From contig JABGTE010000220.1 of assembly GCA_018647445.1 (NCBI GenBank), forward strand, positions 1 to 44,660: a stretch of DNA of 44,660 nt, read 5' to 3'. Of this stretch, positions 24,659-33,236 are shown piece by piece; within the stretch, counting starts at the first letter, position 1; each line of letters begins with the position of its first letter. Under the pieces are notes generated by a model. The model ran no database searches. It worked only from the letters and a program-made list of their open reading frames with translations, and was not told the DNA's origin. This DNA is from Gammaproteobacteria bacterium (GTDB lineage: Bacteria > Pseudomonadota > Gammaproteobacteria > Pseudomonadales > Azotimanducaceae). The translations under genes were made by a program, and so were the position numbers.

Positions 24659-25591
24659 ATGCAGATCGACCCACTTTCAGCACACGACTTTGGTGCGAGA
24701 ATCTCTGGAATTGCCTTAAGTCAGCTCGACGAACAAGGTTTCAAGGCAATCTATGGGGCCTTCTTAAAGTATGGCTTTATCGTGTTTCCAGATCAGGCGC
24801 TGACCGAAGCCGAACAAATCACCTTCGGTGAACGCTTTGGCGTCCTTGAGTTCGGAGCTCTACCGTTGGCGAATCAGATCAAGTTGGATGATGGTGGCTA
24901 TAGCGAAATTTTCCCGGTTGCCAGTCAGCGAATGCAAACCAACTTAGGCAACGAAGCGTGGCATACCGACTCGACCTATTGGCCTGTCAGCAGCAAGTGC
25001 GCGCTACTGACTGCGGTCAAAGTGCCAGGTAGAGGGGGGGAAACCGAGCTTGCCGATCTGCGGGCGGGTTATCGGTTTCTTCCAGATGCCATGAAAGCTC
25101 GTATTAGCGGCCTCAGCGCATATCATTCGACTCAGTATTCCCAAGCCAATGATCTTGGACATTATCCCGATCAACGTACAGGCAGTCTTTATCACGGTGA
25201 GGCTTATCTTCGACCCTTAGTAAAAGTGCATCCGGAAACCGGCGTGTTGAATTTGTTTATCGGACGCCATGCTTTTGGGATACCCGGCTTGTCTCGAGCA
25301 GAAAGCCGCGTTTTGCTGCGGGATCTTGTTGATTTTGTGGTCTCAGATCCCGCACGCGTATATCAACATCAATGGCGTGTTGGGGATACCTTGTTGTGGG
25401 ACAACCGGGCCTTACTTCACAGGGCGAGACCCTACGATTATGCGCAACCCAGGGTGTTGATCGGGACTCGTGTTGCTGGCGATGTTTCGACAGAGCTGGC
25501 GTACTATGATTCTGATCCAGAAGCCGAAGCCGGGCGCGCGGCCCTTAAACGGGAACTGACGGCGCTTAGATCCCAGTCTGAGAAGACGTAA
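24659..25591 (+). CDS. TauD/TfdA-type 2-oxoglutarate-dependent dioxygenase
   Basis: A 310-residue Fe(II)/2-oxoglutarate oxygenase. The metal triad is His102-x-Asp104 (EAWHTDSTYW) and His254 (DNRALLHRARPYD), with the oxoglutarate Arg following. The N-terminal 'GARISGIALSQLDEQGFKAIYGAFLKYGFIVFPDQ' is the TauD lead-in. The family hydroxylates sulfonates, aryloxy acids and other small acids, releasing succinate and CO2. The substrate here is not evident. AAAGGAGG sits 7 bases before the ATG at 24659; the frame extends upstream to 24572 without support. Divergent from the thioesterase/hydrolase pair. Confidence 0.87.
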   Translation: MQIDPLSAHDFGARISGIALSQLDEQGFKAIYGAFLKYGFIVFPDQALTEAEQITFGERFGVLEFGALPLANQIKLDDGGYSEIFPVASQRMQTNLGNEAWHTDSTYWPVSSKCALLTAVKVPGRGGETELADLRAGYRFLPDAMKARISGLSAYHSTQYSQANDLGHYPDQRTGSLYHGEAYLRPLVKVHPETGVLNLFIGRHAFGIPGLSRAESRVLLRDLVDFVVSDPARVYQHQWRVGDTLLWDNRALLHRARPYDYAQPRVLIGTRVAGDVSTELAYYDSDPEAEAGRAALKRELTALRSQSEKT

Positions 25592-25725
25592 AATTAAGTC
25601 GCTTGGCTCGATGTAATGACGTGGGTCTGGCCTTGACGGCCGCTGCTTGGGGCATCATTCGGCGGTCCGCTGCCGCAGATCAAGTCATTTACAGGGCCTG
25701 CGTGAGCCACATGGTTGGCGCGCGT

Positions 25726-26100
25726 TCATAAGATGGTGCCATCGAAATAAAACCATTGCCCCTGCTCCCGAACAAACGCACTGCGTTCATGCATTTTGTA
25801 GGCTTTGCCCTGGTGCTTGAAGGTTGCAATAAATTCCACCTCGCCTGAGGTATGGGACGCCCCGCCTTGGCTATTAATCACCTTGAGTCCAACCCAACGG
25901 GTCAACGCGTCAAACGGCACTGTCTTGGGCCGAGTTGATGGATGCCAGCTCGAGATTAAAAACGGCTCATTGCGTTGCACATAAGCGGTGTATCGCGCGC
26001 GCATCAGGCGCTCACAGGTTTCTGCTTGCTCGTCTCCCGATATAACGGCGGCGCAGCAGGCTTCGGCGACAGTGGGTTGGCCACAAGGACAGTTAGACAT
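25726..26100 (-). CDS. YchJ-like protein with SEC-C-type Zn motif
   Basis: A 124-residue protein. The N-terminus 'NCPCGQPTVAEACCAAVISGDEQAETCERLMRARYTAYVQRN' is the YchJ family (UPF0225) pattern: a CPCG zinc-binding start, then 'A.t.e.LMRaRYtAy'. The rest is an NTF2-like/YchJ domain with 'SSWHPSTRPKT' and 'EFIATFKHQGKAYKMHERSAFVRE.G.W.Y.DG'. Its function is unknown. ATG at 26100 is chosen because it directly precedes the CPCG start; an upstream ATG at 26127 would add nine residues. Confidence 0.85.
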   Translation of the reverse strand: MSNCPCGQPTVAEACCAAVISGDEQAETCERLMRARYTAYVQRNEPFLISSWHPSTRPKTVPFDALTRWVGLKVINSQGGASHTSGEVEFIATFKHQGKAYKMHERSAFVREQGQWFYFDGTIL

Positions 26101-26288
26101 TTGGCATCTCGGAATGAAATCAATCAAGTGTCTCAGCTTCGTGCGAATTTGGCTAATGAGTCCAAGCGGACCCCCTTAGGTTAGTCGTCCGCTCTGGCGC
26201 CACCCGTGGATGATGCCTTCATTCTCAGCATTGGCAAACCAGTGGACAGCCTGATTTAATCAAGGGCTTCAAACTTGAGGTTGATCTG

Positions 26289-27035
26289 ATGCATCCATTG
26301 ATACTTTACGGCGTGCCATTTTCGCAGCCGGTTCGCGCTGTGATGTGGTTATTGCTGCTGAAAAAAATGCCCTTCGATTTGGTCCTAACCAATCCAGGCT
26401 CTAAAGGCGATAACGGTAGCCGGCACCCGGATTTTTTGGCAAAGCACCCGGCTGGCACCATTCCCTGTCTCGAAGAGCGCGAGACCGGATTTACCCTTGG
26501 TGAGGCGCACGCCATTATGACTTATTTGGCGAGGACCCACGGTTGGGAAGACGTCTATCCGAGTACGCCCCAAGCCCAAGCGCGAATTGATGCGTACCTG
26601 CATTATCACCACCGCAATATTCGAGAGGCTTCAGTGGGTTTGGTGGCGCCGTCTATTCGCAAAGATCTGAACATTCCTGATGCGGTACAACAAGCTGCTC
26701 GTAAGACGCTCGGTGCGGCGCTGACTGTATTCGATCAGTCCATGCTGTCCGAGCAAGCCTATTTGTGCGGCGATTCGGTGACGCTCGCCGACCTTGCGGC
26801 GTACGTAGAGATTGGTCAACTGCAGGGACAATACACCAATGTCTTTGATTTTAGCGCCTACCCCAATGTGCGGCGCTGGTTGTCCACGATGCAACAAGTT
26901 GGGGGTCACGACACGGTGCACGTCGTGCTCGCCGAGCTTGGCGATATCAGCCAGACAGCGCCTGATATGGATCAAATTCGTGGGGCGAATATCAAAGCGC
27001 TGCAAGCTTTGAAACTAAGCCTCAGCGCGCTTTAG
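26289..27035 (+). CDS. Glutathione S-transferase (theta-like)
   Basis: A 248-residue GST. The N-terminal thioredoxin fold begins 'LILYGVPFSQPVRAVMWLLLLKKMPF' and includes the cis-Pro segment 'HPAGTIPCLEE..GFTLGEAHAIMTYLA' (glutathione binding). The C-terminal all-helix domain has 'AYLCGDSVTLADLAAYVEI' (N-capping box, ST-x-AD). Conjugates glutathione to electrophiles or acts as lyase/isomerase. It is followed by a 255-base gap before the DUF805 gene. GAGGT lies about 7 bases before the ATG. Confidence 0.88.
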   Translation: MHPLILYGVPFSQPVRAVMWLLLLKKMPFDLVLTNPGSKGDNGSRHPDFLAKHPAGTIPCLEERETGFTLGEAHAIMTYLARTHGWEDVYPSTPQAQARIDAYLHYHHRNIREASVGLVAPSIRKDLNIPDAVQQAARKTLGAALTVFDQSMLSEQAYLCGDSVTLADLAAYVEIGQLQGQYTNVFDFSAYPNVRRWLSTMQQVGGHDTVHVVLAELGDISQTAPDMDQIRGANIKALQALKLSLSAL

Positions 27036-27290
27036 TGAAGGCATTGCTTATTCGATTGTAGCCGGAGCACATAATCGTTTCGGGTAAGCGGCGCAGACGG
27101 TTTGCGAGCGTGCAGTAAAGGCCACCAGGTTCGGTTTAGCCCGCTTGGGACACTGTTGAGTAACCCAATCGTGAAGGGTAAGGTGGCCGGATTACGCTCA
27201 CAACTGGGTGCATCCGCATTAGATGCCGTTTACAGTGGTAATGCGGGATTGCCTCAAATAAAGACGCGGAAAACTATGCAGGGAGTAGCA

Positions 27291-27758
27291 ATGATGAAGC
27301 CACAGGCTGAATGGGGGCCACTATGGGCTGTTCAGCGCGTCGTATTTCAGCAGTATTTTAAGTTTGATGGCCGAGCGAGGCGCGCCGAGTACTGGTGGTT
27401 TCTGGGATCGTACCTCATCGTCGCATTAACGATGGGCGTTGTCGTGGGCCTTTTAGGACGAGCATTTCAATTCCGCCCCGAACCTGTTGCGCTCGTTTTG
27501 TCTTGCGCGCTGGCCGCGGGTTGCTTTCCTGCTTTACTGGCACTTTGGGTGCGTCGGTGTCGTGATTTAGGACGGTCAAAGATGGAAGGCGCTCTAACCT
27601 TTCTAGGACTTTTTTTGATGTCGATACTGTCGCCAATCGCCTCTGGCGGCATAGTGCTTGAACTGCCGGCGTTGCTTGGCCAAGTTTGTGATGGGTTGTT
27701 TTTAGCAGGCTCTTGTTACTCACTGTACGTCGGCTTATGGCCCGGTCAAAAAACATGA
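27291..27758 (+). CDS. DUF805 membrane protein
   Basis: A 155-residue protein with the DUF805 pattern: an N-terminal aromatic-rich 'YFKFDGRARRAEYWWFLGSYLI' followed by about four membrane spans, with 'LWVRRCRDLGRSK' in the loop (W.vr.RRlrD.g.s). Function unknown. AGGGAG lies 5 bases before ATG at 27291; the frame is open upstream to 27102 with no support. Its stop TGA overlaps the start of the next gene as ATGA, so translation of the acyl-CoA ligase is probably coupled to it. Confidence 0.8.
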   Translation: MMKPQAEWGPLWAVQRVVFQQYFKFDGRARRAEYWWFLGSYLIVALTMGVVVGLLGRAFQFRPEPVALVLSCALAAGCFPALLALWVRRCRDLGRSKMEGALTFLGLFLMSILSPIASGGIVLELPALLGQVCDGLFLAGSCYSLYVGLWPGQKT

Positions 27759-29329
27759 AAACGACTCTCGGCGGACAGGGACTAACGGTGACCAGCCTAA
27801 TGCGTCAAGCGGCTGCCTATAACGCAGATCGAATTGCCGTGATTCATGGCTCACAGCGAATTACTTTTCGAGGGGCCTGGCGCCGTGGCGTTCAGATGGC
27901 GAATTGGTTGCTTGGTTTGGGGCTAAACCCCGGAGACCGAGTGGGGGTGCTCGAAGATAACAGTATTGAAGCGCAGGATTTTTTCTTGGGCAGCGCCATT
28001 GCAGGCATCGTTCGCGTGCCGCTCTATGCACGTAATGCAATCGAAAGCCACGCACACATGCTGTCACACACCGGCTGCCGGGCGGTGATTGTGGCTAGCA
28101 TCTATCGCGATGAAATTCGGCAAGTCGCACCCCTTGTTCCAACGCTTGAACACATCCTTATCCGGGATGAGAACTATGAGTCGAGCCTTTCGGCGTGTTC
28201 AGAGGTTGACCCGATGATTGCGATTGCGCCAGAGGATTGGTGCATCATTCGGCACACGGGCGGCACCACCGGTAAGGCCAAAGGCGTCGCCTACAGTCAC
28301 CGTAGCTGGTTGGCCGCGGGGCGCGATTGGTTTTATAACTTCCCGCCGATGCAAGCTGGGGATGTTTGTTTACATGTTGGTCCAATTTCCCACGGCAGCG
28401 GCTATTTATATACCCCAACCTGGTTGGCGGGGGGGGTTAATTTGTTGCTCGATCACTTTGACCCTGAAGAGACGCTGCGGATGCTGCAAGACGAGCGGGT
28501 CGGCTACCTCTTCGTTGTTCCCGCTATGCTGAGCGCTTTGGCAAATCATCCGACGGCCGCGCAGGGCACTTTTGACGATTTAAAAGTGATGCAAGTAGGC
28601 GGCGCACCCATCGCAGATCAAACTGCGCATTTGGCGCGTGCGGTATTTGGTGACGTGTTGTACCAAGGTTATGGCCAAACAGAAGCGGTGCCAGTTTGTA
28701 TGATGGGACCCAAAGAATGGTTTTCTGAGGTCGAGGGCTCAAATCCACTACGGTCCGCTGGGCGCGCCTTGCCTTATGCACGACTTGAAATTCGGGATCC
28801 GGAGAATGCGGACGTGGCGCTCGCCTTAGGCGAGGAAGGGGAAATCGCTATTTTATGTGATGGTCAAATGCTGGGCTTTTGGGAAAACGCGGCATCGACG
28901 CGGGAGCGTATGACCTCTGATGGGTTCGTTCTGACCGGAGATATCGGACGATTGGATCGCAATGGCTACCTGTATGTGCTTGATCGGAAAGACGACATGA
29001 TTATATCTGGTGGGTTTAATATTTGGCCGGCGGAGCTTGAAAACGTCCTGCTAAATCATCCTGATGTGCTCGAAGTGGCGGTGTATGCGATCCCGGATAC
29101 CCGTTGGGGTGAGACGCCCGCTGCGACCTGCGTCATCAACGATATCGCAAGCGTGACAGCAGCCGATTTAATTGAACTATGTGCCAAGACGCTTGGCTCA
29201 TATAAAAAGCCAACACAGATTTACTTTCAGTCCGATGCGCTACCGAAAAGTCCTGTGGGTAAAGTGCAGCGCAAGGTGTTACGAGAACCCCATTGGGAGG
29301 GTCAGGATCGGAGGGTATCTGGTAATTAA
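27755..29329 (+). CDS. AMP-forming acyl-CoA synthetase / ligase
   Basis: A 524-residue ANL-superfamily enzyme. The P-loop is IIRHTGGTTGKAKGVAYSH, the A5 motif GYGQTEA, A8 'YVLDRKDDMIISGGFNIWPAE' with the hinge, and the A10 lysine in 'KSPVGKVQRK'. It activates a carboxylic acid to an adenylate and then a CoA thioester. Medium/long-chain or aryl acids are possible. The start ATG at 27755 overlaps the DUF805 stop. It is followed by the cupin gene after a 118-base gap. Confidence 0.92.
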   Translation: MKTTLGGQGLTVTSLMRQAAAYNADRIAVIHGSQRITFRGAWRRGVQMANWLLGLGLNPGDRVGVLEDNSIEAQDFFLGSAIAGIVRVPLYARNAIESHAHMLSHTGCRAVIVASIYRDEIRQVAPLVPTLEHILIRDENYESSLSACSEVDPMIAIAPEDWCIIRHTGGTTGKAKGVAYSHRSWLAAGRDWFYNFPPMQAGDVCLHVGPISHGSGYLYTPTWLAGGVNLLLDHFDPEETLRMLQDERVGYLFVVPAMLSALANHPTAAQGTFDDLKVMQVGGAPIADQTAHLARAVFGDVLYQGYGQTEAVPVCMMGPKEWFSEVEGSNPLRSAGRALPYARLEIRDPENADVALALGEEGEIAILCDGQMLGFWENAASTRERMTSDGFVLTGDIGRLDRNGYLYVLDRKDDMIISGGFNIWPAELENVLLNHPDVLEVAVYAIPDTRWGETPAATCVINDIASVTAADLIELCAKTLGSYKKPTQIYFQSDALPKSPVGKVQRKVLREPHWEGQDRRVSGN

Positions 29330-29447
29330 GCGCTATATCTATGCAGACTAGCCTGATAAATTCGAAGACAGTGTGCGATGTAATAGACGTCTATGGCATT
29401 GCAAAAGAGAATCGCGAAAAGGCAAAGATCAACAAAAGGAGCAGTTC

Positions 29448-29996
29448 ATGGGATTAGATTTAGCGACAATGGAGAAAATTACGGCCGACGTACAAATGAA
29501 CGACCTGCAATGGGTCGAGGTTGGAGAAGGCTCGTATTTTAAAGTACTGACTGTTCACGAACCGACGAATACCGTGGCCTTTGGTTACAAAATGGACCCA
29601 GGTGCGCCAGATTTCCCATCGCACTTTCATATTTGTCGTGCCATGGCTTGGACGGTTAAGGGCTGGTACGGTTATCGCGAATCAGAAAAACCGGAAGAAA
29701 GTCGGATCACGACAGGGATGTTTTCCTATGAGGCGGCAGGTTCTTTTCACACGCCCTTTAGTGATTGTCCAGAAGGGTTTCAAACGGTTGGAATTTTTGA
29801 AGGTGATACGGAAATTTTATTGCAAAACCATGCAGAGGCTGACCCCAGCTCAGAACGTATTGGTGACTTAACCGTTGGTGACTTTATGGGTTGGGCGAGC
29901 GGGGCGGCGCACATCGTGCACCGTGATGGCACCATCACAGGGAGCCCAACCTTCAAATATGATTTCACGAGTGGCGTGAATACTTTTAAGGTCTAG
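29448..29996 (+). CDS. Cupin protein, 2,4'-dihydroxyacetophenone dioxygenase-like
   Basis: A 182-residue cupin. Metal-ligand motif FPSHFHI gives His59 and His61 with the Gly-rich turn, and 'MFSYEAAGSFHTPF' gives the second-motif His. The lead-in 'WVEVGEGSYFKVLTVHEPTN' and overall length resemble the acetophenone-dioxygenase / ChrR-like cupins, in which Fe(II) cleaves a C-C bond beside a ketone. The specific substrate is not known. AAAGGAG lies 9 bases before ATG at 29448; the frame continues upstream to 29373 without support. Confidence 0.6.
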   Translation: MGLDLATMEKITADVQMNDLQWVEVGEGSYFKVLTVHEPTNTVAFGYKMDPGAPDFPSHFHICRAMAWTVKGWYGYRESEKPEESRITTGMFSYEAAGSFHTPFSDCPEGFQTVGIFEGDTEILLQNHAEADPSSERIGDLTVGDFMGWASGAAHIVHRDGTITGSPTFKYDFTSGVNTFKV

Positions 29997-30109
29997 TTAC
30001 CGGCCCTGAGCTCGGTGATATCCCAGTCGGTCAGCTGCCCTGAAACTTATTAGAGGCGGCAGCGGATCGTGGTGGTTGGGTCTCAATGTTAAATGCGAGG
30101 ATGGGTGTG

Positions 30110-30745
30110 ATGAGTGAGTTGCAAGTTGATTCTGAGTCGGCATCGTTAGAAACCGTGATGTACAGTTCTAGAGCTATGCGTCGACTTGAGCCGACAGCAG
30201 TTTCAGAGTCGTTGCTGCTGAAACTGATTGATGCAGCTAATCAAGCGCCGAGTGGTTCAAATGCACAGCAAACGCGTTGGATCGTGGTCCGAGATCCGGA
30301 TCAAAAGAAGAAGTTGGCGGATCTGAATCGGCTGCATGGTGCACCATATATTCAAGCGGAAGTGGATCAGCCCAGAGATGCCAAGCATAAACGCCTAGTG
30401 GATGCGGTGGTTTGGCAGATGGATCATCTGCACGAAGCACCGGCCCTAATTGTTGCCTGTTACGACTATGACGAACCGGTATCTGGGAGTGCGGTCTATC
30501 GGAAGGCGGGATCCGTTTGGCCGGGCATTCAGAATCTATTGCTCATGGCGCGTTCCTTAGGGTTGGGCGCCGCCCCGACGACTTTAGCCCTTCGAGATCA
30601 AGCTATGGTTCGTGCAGCACTTGATTTGCCGGAAACCTTTGCGGCGCTGTGCATGATTCCGGTTGGTTATCCTTCGGGGCGATTTGGACCGGTTACCAGA
30701 AAGCCCGTCAAAACGATTATGCGGTTCGATCGTTGGTCTGAATAA
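30110..30745 (+). CDS. Nitroreductase-family flavoprotein
   Basis: A 211-residue FMN oxidoreductase. 'MYSSRAMRRLEPTAVSESLLLKLIDAANQAPSGSNAQ' is the signature N-terminal block (RS.R.f...pv....l..il.aA..APS..N.Q), and 'VWPGIQNLLLMARSLGLGAAPTT' is the usual central block. It uses NAD(P)H and FMN to reduce nitro compounds, quinones or enones. Near the cupin gene, but separated by about 110 bases. AGGATGGGTGTG precedes ATG at 30110 as ribosome site; an upstream ATG at 30086 is possible. Confidence 0.85.
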   Translation: MSELQVDSESASLETVMYSSRAMRRLEPTAVSESLLLKLIDAANQAPSGSNAQQTRWIVVRDPDQKKKLADLNRLHGAPYIQAEVDQPRDAKHKRLVDAVVWQMDHLHEAPALIVACYDYDEPVSGSAVYRKAGSVWPGIQNLLLMARSLGLGAAPTTLALRDQAMVRAALDLPETFAALCMIPVGYPSGRFGPVTRKPVKTIMRFDRWSE

Positions 30746-30914
30746 CGCGTTGCGTTGGCCCTTGGCTCAACAGGGTTGTATGGCAAGCAGTTAGTGCTCG
30801 CGGCGTTGATTAGCGGCTTAACGGGAGGTCACGTTTGACCTTATGAAAGAGCCTATGGCAAAATTATCGGTATGATTGGCATTCGAACAAACCGCGAAAT
30901 TGCAAGGAACTCAG

Positions 30915-32873
30915 ATGAATCCTAGGTGCGTCCAAACCCTTAACCCTACCTCCCTTTTAAAAGTATTAGGATTGATCCTGCTCTTTTTTGCAGCGAGTCA
31001 AGGCAGGGCGGATCCGCTGCCAAGTGATATTTTTGGCGCCCTGCCGATGCTTAAAAATGCGCAATTGTCCCCAGATGGTTCGAAAGTTGCAGCGTTGGGC
31101 GTGCAAAAAGGGCGTCCGGTTTTAGTTGTCACTGAATTTGGAACTCAAAAATTTGAGACCGTCGCGCGATTAAAAAACGATTTTGATCGACTGGATTGGC
31201 TGGAGTGGGCGAATAACGATCGATTGATCTTCGGCAGTTCCTCCCCCTTATTAATACAGGGTCGTGCTGTTCGAGTTCAGATGCTCGGGTCGATGAATGC
31301 CGATGGCAGTGATTTTAAAATTTTAGAGAATAAGGCCCTCTACCAGAAAAGTAATTTTGGTCGTCCGAGTTACAGTTATTTGCATGCCTTGCCGGATGAG
31401 CCCAAAACGGTTTTGCTAGGGGCTTACGACCGGCGGGATCGAGCCTATAGTATTTTTAGAACCAACCTCTATGACAGCACTTTCGTGAAGGTCTTTGGGG
31501 GGGATTCTGATGGCGCAATGGCCATACCAGATGCGGATGGTCGGCTGCTATATGCCAGCAAAATTGAGGACAGCATTGCGACTGTCCTATATCGGGTCAA
31601 CGAGTCGAGCCCATTCGAGGAATTGGTCCAGTTAGATCTTAATGGCGGGCAGGGGGTGTTTAATATCCTGGGGCAGGACCCTGCGGATCAAAAGCTCTAT
31701 GTGCTGACCAATCAAGGGCGAGATACAACCTACCTTGCCAAATTTGATATCGCAACTAAGCAGGTCGACGACATCTTGATGAGTGATCCGCGCTACGACC
31801 TCTCGGGTGGTCTATTCAAGGACGGTAAATTGATTGCGATCCAAAAGATTACTGATCGGGCGGAGCTGTCCTACCTGGACGCAGATTACCAGGCGATCGC
31901 TCAACAGCTAGCCGCAGCCTTTCCGGGAGAACAAGCTTTTATTGCTGGCCTTAGTGATGACCGAACGCGCGTTTTAGCGCAGCTCAGCGTCTCAAATCGG
32001 CAGCCTAGATATTTTATGATCGATTTTAAAACGGGCAAAGGGAGTTTGCTTGGCGGTCAATATCCAAAGTTGGAGGGTACACGCCTGGCGACCACGAAGG
32101 CTTTTTGGTTTGAAGCCTCTGATGGTGAGCAGGTCCAGGCGCAGTTGACGCTACCGCCCGATGCGAAGACTTCAAAATTGCCTGTCATTGTGATGCCTCA
32201 TGGTGGGCCGAACGCGCGAGACTTTGTCCGTTTTGACCCATTTGTTCAAATGTTTGCCAATCGTGGTTACGCAGTCCTACAAGTGAATTTTCGCGGCTCC
32301 TCGGGTTTTGGTAAGGCTTACGAAGCAGCTGGGTTCAAACAATGGGGCGGACTGATGCAAGAAGATGTGATCGATGGCTTCAAGCAGGTGGTGAGTGATC
32401 CGGATTTGAATTTAGATGCGGATCGTGCCTGTGTTGTCGGTGCCAGCTATGGTGGTTATGTGGCGCTGACTGCGAGTTTTAAAAATGCTGACCTATTTCA
32501 GTGTTTCGTGAGCATCGCTGGCATTTCTGACATTGGCTCGCTCTTGCAGTCTGAATTTTATACTCGGATGGCGGAGACGCGTGCCATGAATGCCGCGCGC
32601 CACGGCGATCCAGTTGTCGACCGTGCACGACTGGAGGCGAACTCCGCAATCAATCACTTGGCGTTAATCACCAAACCCGTGCTGCTGATTCATGGGACCC
32701 GAGACACGCAGGTGAAGCTGGATCAATCTAAGAAGTTTTATAAAGCGCTGCGGGCGACGAACAAGCAAGCAAAGTATATTGAGATTAAAAACGGCACCCA
32801 TTATTTGGATGAAGAAAAGAATCGCAAAAGGGTCTTTAAAGCGATGGATAAGTTTTTAAATCAGCATCTTTGA
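30915..32873 (+). CDS. S9-family serine peptidase (prolyl oligopeptidase type), exported
   Basis: A 652-residue peptidase. A signal peptide (about residues 1-31, with LLKVLGLILLFFAASQGRA) precedes a beta-propeller of repeated 'SPDG', 'YLD' like blades (about 45-380), then the hydrolase domain. The nucleophile is Ser511 in GASYGGY, the acid is in 'HGTRDTQV', the base in 'NGTHYLDEE'. The family removes di- or oligopeptides from N-termini or cuts after Pro/acylated residues. AAGGAA is 6 bases before ATG at 30915; the frame is open upstream to 30876 without support. Confidence 0.9.
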   Translation: MNPRCVQTLNPTSLLKVLGLILLFFAASQGRADPLPSDIFGALPMLKNAQLSPDGSKVAALGVQKGRPVLVVTEFGTQKFETVARLKNDFDRLDWLEWANNDRLIFGSSSPLLIQGRAVRVQMLGSMNADGSDFKILENKALYQKSNFGRPSYSYLHALPDEPKTVLLGAYDRRDRAYSIFRTNLYDSTFVKVFGGDSDGAMAIPDADGRLLYASKIEDSIATVLYRVNESSPFEELVQLDLNGGQGVFNILGQDPADQKLYVLTNQGRDTTYLAKFDIATKQVDDILMSDPRYDLSGGLFKDGKLIAIQKITDRAELSYLDADYQAIAQQLAAAFPGEQAFIAGLSDDRTRVLAQLSVSNRQPRYFMIDFKTGKGSLLGGQYPKLEGTRLATTKAFWFEASDGEQVQAQLTLPPDAKTSKLPVIVMPHGGPNARDFVRFDPFVQMFANRGYAVLQVNFRGSSGFGKAYEAAGFKQWGGLMQEDVIDGFKQVVSDPDLNLDADRACVVGASYGGYVALTASFKNADLFQCFVSIAGISDIGSLLQSEFYTRMAETRAMNAARHGDPVVDRARLEANSAINHLALITKPVLLIHGTRDTQVKLDQSKKFYKALRATNKQAKYIEIKNGTHYLDEEKNRKRVFKAMDKFLNQHL

Positions 32874-33236
32874 GTTCAGACTTACTTGTTCGAGTCGAAA
32901 TTTAGCCCTCTCAGTGGGTTTAAGCGCAACGCCTAAGCAGTTCAGCCAAGGCGGTGAGCATTAACGATGATTAGCGGCTGTTGTCAGTTGGAAAAGGCTA
33001 CAAGAAGGGTCAGACCGGATCAGCTACAAGATCGGTCAGGCCGGATCAGCGGCAAGGCTTGTTTCTCTGAAAAAGGATAAGCTTTGATGGCGGGCGCGTT
33101 CCTAACCAGGGTCTAACCTTGCCCATGGATGCTTGAGTCGAGTTAACGATGGATGGATGGCTTGCTTTGCGGTGTGGTTACTGCAGACTCGCGATTGGCC
33201 CAGTGCCATGCCCCGCTCACCAATCGATAGATTGTT
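32874..33236. other. Convergent intergenic region with a short direct repeat
   Basis: It lies between two convergent genes and has no supported ORF. It contains a tandem direct repeat (33008-33056). No clear T-tract hairpin was found. Confidence 0.4.
33008..33056. repeat. 23-bp direct repeat, two copies
   Basis: Two near-identical copies, 33008-33030 and 33034-33056, separated by 3 bases. Each begins GGTCAG[AG]CCGGATCAGC and ends CAAG, with three differences. The period is 26 bases. The role is unknown; it may be slippage product in a spacer. Confidence 0.6.
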
